From Miniphocaeibacter sp964345925 (GTDB lineage: Bacteria; Bacillota; Clostridia; Tissierellales; Peptoniphilaceae): 18,654 nt of DNA. Positions 14,937-18,654 of this stretch are shown piece by piece (positions within the stretch are counted from its first letter, which is position 1; every line of letters starts with the position of its first letter). The notes below the pieces were generated by a model, which ran no database searches, was not told where the DNA came from, and was given only the letters and a program-made list of their open reading frames with translations. A program made the translations under genes and the position numbers. Where the stretch lies: the NCBI GenBank assembly GCA_964345925.1, contig CAYFSP010000032.1, positions 1-18,654 on the forward strand. Reading direction: 5' to 3'.

Positions 14937-14976
14937 TTTTTAGCCCTCTATTTCCAATGGTTACAAAATAGTTACA
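14937..14976 (-). promoter_or_regulatory. Distal WalR-type promoter P2 of the CWB2-SH3-3D gene
   Basis: On the minus strand TGTAAC-N5-TGTAAC (14971-14976 and 14960-14965) points at the gene. The nearer half-site is 17 bp from a -10-like TAAAAA (14937-14942), so it stands where a -35 would be. The geometry is close to that of the box array and -10 before the small RNA at 7066-7093. GGGCTAAAA occurs at both the P1 and P2 -10 sites and once more upstream (about 14999-15007). Confidence 0.5.
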
Positions 14977-15014
14977 AAATCATGGTAATTATCTTCCTTT
15001 TTAGCCCTTGTTTG

Positions 15015-15440
15015 TTACTTTTTCGTAACATTTCGTCTTTTTAGCTCCTGTTCAACATCATAAATATATCTATTTAATATCTTTTGAAGGTTTAAAAATA
15101 GAGAACTTGCTATCATAGAGGAAATATTTAGCACCTCATTTTCTTGATATATTCTTATATTTGTTCTATTATCATCAACTTTTTTAAAGTATACATTAAA
15201 TATTCCATTAATATTTTTATTTTTCATTTTTAATTTATAGATTTCAAATGGTTTTTTCTCTTCTATAGTATATATGGTTTTTAAATTATTTATATTTATT
15301 TCAAAAAATTCAGTTTCACTTATTTTTTCATATTTTTTTACATCATATTTCCATGAATTATTTTCATTATTTGTAATAATATCCCAAATATCCTCTACAG
15401 GATAATTTAATACCGTATTAATCTCTGCTTTTTTAATCAT
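15015..15440 (-). CDS. SRPBCC-fold (START-like) protein
   Basis: A 141-residue cytoplasmic protein with the START-like helix-grip pattern: an opening strand (AEINTVLNYPVEDIWDII), a run of alternating strands (FEIYKLKMK, GIFNVYFKKV, TNIRIYQENEV), and a long C-terminal helix (SMIASSLFLNLQKILNRY, DVEQELKRR). Such folds bind small hydrophobic ligands, but no ligand can be named. Its ATG lies inside the last codons of hemZ (8-nt overlap, ATGATTAA), with AGGAGAG in the hemZ coding region, so translation is probably coupled. The stop codon lies in a small inverted repeat TGTTAC/GTAACA (15013-15030). Confidence 0.75.
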   Translation of the reverse strand: MIKKAEINTVLNYPVEDIWDIITNNENNSWKYDVKKYEKISETEFFEININNLKTIYTIEEKKPFEIYKLKMKNKNINGIFNVYFKKVDDNRTNIRIYQENEVLNISSMIASSLFLNLQKILNRYIYDVEQELKRRNVTKK

Positions 15441-16872
15441 TATTCTCTCCTAGTAATATTCTTTTTTCTTCAATTGATCTATCAATACTGTTTAAGTAAT
15501 CTCTCATATTCATAAAATTTCTATGATTTAATATTAGACCGTTGGCCTTAATGAATTTAGAACTTGCCCCCATTCCAATTCCAATAATATTTTCTTCTTC
15601 TTCCATCATTGTAATATTGTAAATACATTCCTTTCCCTTCTTAGAAAAACCAATATTTTCCATATTTCCTAAAATTTGCTTCTGTCTATATAAATAATAG
15701 GGAATATAATTATTATCTTTGGCAAATTCCATTGCCATATTCATCATATTGCTTACCAATTCTTTTTCATCTTCCAAATTAATATTTTTTTCATCTATTT
15801 TAGATCCTTTTTTTACCGCTAAAGTATGTACAGTTAAATTACTTGGCTGTAATTTTTTTACTTCATTTAAAGTATTTTCCAAATCGTTTAAATCTTCTTT
15901 TGGCAAACCAATGATCAAATCCATATTAATACAGTCAAATTCCAAATTCACTGCTTCATAATATCTTTTAATAAGCTCTTTATTATTTTGTTTTCTACCT
16001 ATTAAATTAAGTGTATTCTCATTAAAGCTCTGTGGATTAAGTGAAATTCTCGTTACTCCATATTTTTTTAATATTTTAAGTTTACTATATGATAGCGTGT
16101 CCTCTCTGCCAGCTTCAACTGTAAATTCCAATAAATCATCATGAACAAAGTTTTCATTTAAGTATTCTAAAAGTATTTTAAGCTCTTCATTACTTAATGT
16201 AGATGGAGTTCCACCTCCTATATATATAGTAGAAAGATTATATTTCTCCAATTCCATTTTTAATGATTTTAATTCATATATTATAGTTTTCAAGTATAAT
16301 GGAACCAAATCACCATGTTTATCTATCCTCAACGTGGAAAAACTACAGTAATCACATCTTGTAGGACAGAAGGGTATGTTTATATAGATACTATAACTAT
16401 TCTCTTTTAAACGGCTAATATGCTCTTTTTGAACCAATGTAATATCCGTAACTAATTTATTTTTATCATGGCTTAACTTCATATTGTTTTCTAATATATT
16501 CCTTGTTTCCTCTATGCCATATTTGTTGATTAGTTTTCTTACGATTTTAACAGGTCTTATACCAGTTAAAACTCCCCAGTTACTCGAAATATTAAAATAC
16601 TCTTTAAAGAATTTTAATATATAATATTTTATAACCATTTTTTCTTTAAAAAATTCTGTACTTTCATCTTTAAAATTTTCTACATGATAAGTATAAACTT
16701 CCTCACCCTTTTTATAGAATTTAATATTTATATCTTCTTCTATATATAGAGAAAGCAAATTGTTTTTTTCATTTTCATCGTCGATAAAAAATATATTGTC
16801 CCTACCTATTAATGACCTTATTAATTCATATATTTCATATCTGTATTCTAAATTGTTTAAATATATATTCAT
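15433..16872 (-). CDS. hemZ: Radical SAM coproporphyrinogen III dehydrogenase family protein HemZ
   Basis: 479 residues, close to Bacillus HemZ (about 500). The N-terminal ~155 residues contain SNWGVLTGIRPVKIV (about 97-111), a HemZ mark. The radical SAM domain starts with YINIPFCPTRCDYCSF: Cys169, Cys173 and Cys176 bind the 4Fe-4S cluster and Phe/Tyr positions fit the HemN/HemW group. GGGTPS is at 219-224, and VTRISLNPQSF and MDLIIGLP follow. The C-terminal part has the GIGMGASSKF motif. It is annotated as oxygen-independent coproporphyrinogen oxidase, but some relatives are heme chaperones or have unknown substrates, and no other heme gene is present. AGAGGT precedes the ATG; an isolated TATAAT on the minus strand is at 16917-16922. 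Confidence 0.9.
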   Translation of the reverse strand: MNIYLNNLEYRYEIYELIRSLIGRDNIFFIDDENEKNNLLSLYIEEDINIKFYKKGEEVYTYHVENFKDESTEFFKEKMVIKYYILKFFKEYFNISSNWGVLTGIRPVKIVRKLINKYGIEETRNILENNMKLSHDKNKLVTDITLVQKEHISRLKENSYSIYINIPFCPTRCDYCSFSTLRIDKHGDLVPLYLKTIIYELKSLKMELEKYNLSTIYIGGGTPSTLSNEELKILLEYLNENFVHDDLLEFTVEAGREDTLSYSKLKILKKYGVTRISLNPQSFNENTLNLIGRKQNNKELIKRYYEAVNLEFDCINMDLIIGLPKEDLNDLENTLNEVKKLQPSNLTVHTLAVKKGSKIDEKNINLEDEKELVSNMMNMAMEFAKDNNYIPYYLYRQKQILGNMENIGFSKKGKECIYNITMMEEEENIIGIGMGASSKFIKANGLILNHRNFMNMRDYLNSIDRSIEEKRILLGENND

Positions 16873-16916
16873 ACTTACCTCTACAATAATCTTTTGTATT
16901 TACTTCTTTATTAAAT

Positions 16917-16965
16917 ATTATACTACCATATAGAACTTTTATTGTATTTATTATTGTAATATACT
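16917..16965. promoter_or_regulatory. Divergent promoter region of hemZ and the M20 peptidase gene
   Basis: The 115-bp gap has a minus-strand -10 TATAAT (16917-16922) for hemZ and a plus-strand TATACT (16960-16965) for the peptidase gene. Neither has a good -35, so both assignments are weak. Confidence 0.4.
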
Positions 16966-16987
16966 ATTAATGAAAGGTAGTGATTAG

Positions 16988-18145
16988 ATGATGACGGATT
17001 TATTAAAATACGAAGAGGAATTATTACAAACTCTACAAAAAGCCATTAAAATAAAAAGTATAAACCCACCAGGAAATGAATTGGAAATGTGTGAGTTAGT
17101 CTATGACTTTATGAAGGAAACAGGAATTGAAACGCATAAAATAGAAGTTGAAAAAAATAGGTATGATATAGTTTCAATACTACGAAGTAATAAACAAAAT
17201 CCTGGAATAATATTCACCGGTCATATGGATGTTGTACCAGTTAGTGAAGACGAATCCACTAGGTGGGATGTAGGTCCTTTTTCTGGAATAGTTAAAGATG
17301 GTTTTCTATATGGTAGAGGTTCTTCCGATATGAAATCTGGTCTTTGTTCCATAATGGTTGCAATGAAGTATATTAAAGAGAATAATATTGAATTAAATAG
17401 AGACATTGCCCTTGTAGCAACAGTTGATGAAGAAGATGACATGAAGGGTTCAAAAGCCCTAATAGGAAATGAATTACTGGAAAACTTTAGAGAAGTAGTC
17501 GTATGTGAACCAACATCCTTAGAAGTATGTAATATTAGCCGTGGTCGTACATATGGAATTATAGATATTAAGGGAAAAACAGGACATGGATCCCAGGGTA
17601 ATTCAAATGGAAATGCAATATTAATAGCAAATAAAATAATAGATAAGATGATGAATACGGATTTATCCGATAAAGCTCATCCAGAATTTGGCTGTAGTTT
17701 TTGGCAACCATTGGGAATACATGCAGAAGTTAACCCTTGGGTTGTACCTGATGACTGTCAATTAAAAGTTGATGCTAGACTCGTTCCAGGCCATTACTCC
17801 AATGATATTTGGAATAGACTAGAGAATATAATATCCGAGGTAAAAAAAGAAATTCCAGACCTACATGTAAATACTACAATTTTCGATAAAAGAGAACCTT
17901 GGATTACAGATATGAATTCAGAACTTTTAACTAATATAAAAGAAATATATGATGAACTGGATTATGAATTCATTAGTAATGTCTTTAAGGGTACTACTGA
18001 TGGTACAATACTTAGAAAAGATGGTCGTGATGTAGTAATAGTAGGACCAGGACTACTTTCAGGAGTCCATATGGAAAACGAAAAAGTTTTAATATCAAAT
18101 CTTTATAGAGCTTTAAGACTTTATATTGAATTGATGAAGAGATAA
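16988..18145 (+). CDS. M20-family metallopeptidase (ArgE/DapE/ACY1 type)
   Basis: A 385-residue zinc amidohydrolase. Metal-site residues seen in order: His79 in TGHMDVVP, Asp81, bridging Asp114 in GRGSSDMKSG, catalytic Glu148 with Glu149 in VDEED, Glu174 in VCEPT, and His361 in SGVHMENE. The dimerisation domain lies between about 185 and 300, with GKTGHGSQ at its start. GTTDGTILR is the substrate-side motif. The family includes acetylornithine deacetylase, succinyl-diaminopimelate desuccinylase and dipeptidases; no arginine or lysine pathway genes adjoin it, so the substrate is open. It starts at ATGATG after AAAGG; either ATG could be used. Its TAA shares one base with the ATG of the next gene. 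Confidence 0.9.
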   Translation: MMTDLLKYEEELLQTLQKAIKIKSINPPGNELEMCELVYDFMKETGIETHKIEVEKNRYDIVSILRSNKQNPGIIFTGHMDVVPVSEDESTRWDVGPFSGIVKDGFLYGRGSSDMKSGLCSIMVAMKYIKENNIELNRDIALVATVDEEDDMKGSKALIGNELLENFREVVVCEPTSLEVCNISRGRTYGIIDIKGKTGHGSQGNSNGNAILIANKIIDKMMNTDLSDKAHPEFGCSFWQPLGIHAEVNPWVVPDDCQLKVDARLVPGHYSNDIWNRLENIISEVKKEIPDLHVNTTIFDKREPWITDMNSELLTNIKEIYDELDYEFISNVFKGTTDGTILRKDGRDVVIVGPGLLSGVHMENEKVLISNLYRALRLYIELMKR

Positions 18146-18534
18146 TGAAGAGGATAAAATTTGGTTCTCATGAAATAGAACAAAGCTACTTAGCTGATTT
18201 AGTGAATAAAAACATTAAAACTGCAACATCTTCACTAAACTATTACAACTTGAAAAATCCTGAACAAAAATCCATCTTAGGAGAAATTTGGGAAATTTAC
18301 AATGGTTTAAATGAATTCATATGTTCAGTTAAAGTAACTGAAGTATCCATTTTGAAATTTTCTGAAGTCGATGAAGAATTTGCCATTGCAGAAGGTGATG
18401 GTAGTTTTGAAAATTGGTATACCATTCACTATGACTACTACTCTGAACAATTGGAAAAAGAGGGTATTAATTTCTCCCAAGATATTGAATTAGAATGTGT
18501 ATATTTTAAAAAGATCGATAAAAATAACAGGTGA
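18145..18534 (+). CDS. ASCH-domain protein
   Basis: A 129-residue protein. The ASCH fold (PUA-like RNA-binding barrel) is suggested by the early conserved Gly-His segment, KTATSSL (35-41), GEIWEIYNG, VKVTEVSILKFSEV and EGDGSFENWYTIHYDYY, the typical ASCH ending block. Family members are proposed to bind RNA or act on modified nucleosides; the role here is not known. The ATG overlaps the peptidase stop codon (TAATG), so the two genes are translated from one message. The TGA stop lies in a hairpin (18525-18546). Confidence 0.85.
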   Translation: MKRIKFGSHEIEQSYLADLVNKNIKTATSSLNYYNLKNPEQKSILGEIWEIYNGLNEFICSVKVTEVSILKFSEVDEEFAIAEGDGSFENWYTIHYDYYSEQLEKEGINFSQDIELECVYFKKIDKNNR

Positions 18535-18546
18535 AATCACCTGTTA
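18525..18546 (+). other. Hairpin across the ASCH gene stop codon
   Basis: TAACAGGTG pairs perfectly with CACCTGTTA around AAAT, and the TGA stop starts in the stem. No T run follows, so it is probably not a terminator by itself. Confidence 0.6.
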
Positions 18547-18603
18547 GGCCATGTGAAATCTTTTCTGTAAATTAGATTTTTCTATAACAAGATAATTTAT
18601 TTT

Positions 18604-18640
18604 TAAGACTGAAAATCAGTATTTTGGATTTTCAGTCTTA
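18604..18640. terminator. Strong bidirectional terminator at the right end
   Basis: A perfect 14-bp stem, TAAGACTGAAAATC with GATTTTCAGTCTTA (18604-18617 and 18627-18640), has a 9-nt loop. T-rich DNA lies on both sides (ATTTATTTTT before, CTTATTTTAT after). It would end the M20-ASCH message. Confidence 0.82.
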
Positions 18641-18654
18641 CTTATTTTATAATA

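Noticed and set aside
15013..15030. TGTTAC/GTAACA inverted repeat as a further WalR box or a terminator
   Set aside because: The half-sites are inverted, not head-to-tail, and no T run follows; it overlaps the end of the SRPBCC gene.

Overview
The window is AT-rich DNA with short intergenic gaps, strong AGGAGG-type ribosome sites and mostly Rho-independent hairpin terminators. A T-box-controlled ileS, a CWB2-repeat cell-wall protein, HemZ and an HI0933-type flavoprotein point to a low-GC anaerobic Gram-positive of the Clostridia/Tissierellia kind. The lineage is inferred from gene families; no rRNA or tRNA gene is present to confirm it. Nearly all protein genes lie on the minus strand. The plus strand carries a glutaredoxin gene, two tandem non-coding units, a candidate small RNA and a peptidase/ASCH pair at the right end.

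Layout. (1) Positions 1-55 hold one terminus of an IS3/IS150-type insertion sequence, just downstream of ileS. (2) 74-3477: type-2 isoleucyl-tRNA synthetase with a complete Ile T-box leader and promoter. (3) 3501-3925: a rifampin ADP-ribosyltransferase (arr) pseudogene with a nonsense codon and a 1-nt frameshift. (4) 3979-6971: a tightly spaced operon of an HI0933-type flavoprotein, a SAF-domain homoserine-dehydrogenase-like oxidoreductase and free methionine-(R)-sulfoxide reductase. (5) 7031-7207: four WalR-like half-sites at exact 11-bp spacing, followed by a candidate small RNA with a CCTCCC loop. (6) 7329-7796: a YgbA-type cysteine-rich protein. (7) 7997-10783: ilvA-murE operon with a good promoter. 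(8) 10847-11122: glutaredoxin and its terminator. (9) 11130-12272: two tandem ~590-bp units without ordinary genes. Each has a conserved 5' block, an unrelated middle, and a conserved 3' end with a 15-codon ORF running straight into a terminator. (10) 12289-12903: YczE/YitT-type membrane protein. (11) 13173-15014: secreted CWB2-SH3-3D protein with two promoters and WalR-like boxes. (12) 15015-16872: hemZ overlapping an SRPBCC-fold gene. (13) 16988-18534: M20 peptidase and an ASCH-domain protein.

Themes. Cell-wall functions recur: MurE, the 3D-domain protein and WalR-like sites, two sets of which sit at similar distances from predicted -10 elements. Redox and stress functions recur too (fRMsr, glutaredoxin, YgbA). 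The left end has antibiotic-related content: an IleS2 with the GxHH motif associated with mupirocin resistance, next to a dead arr gene. The least explained DNA is the tandem pair at 11130-12272; it is the best candidate for an undescribed system, perhaps a structured RNA family carrying a tiny Trp-Cys peptide.
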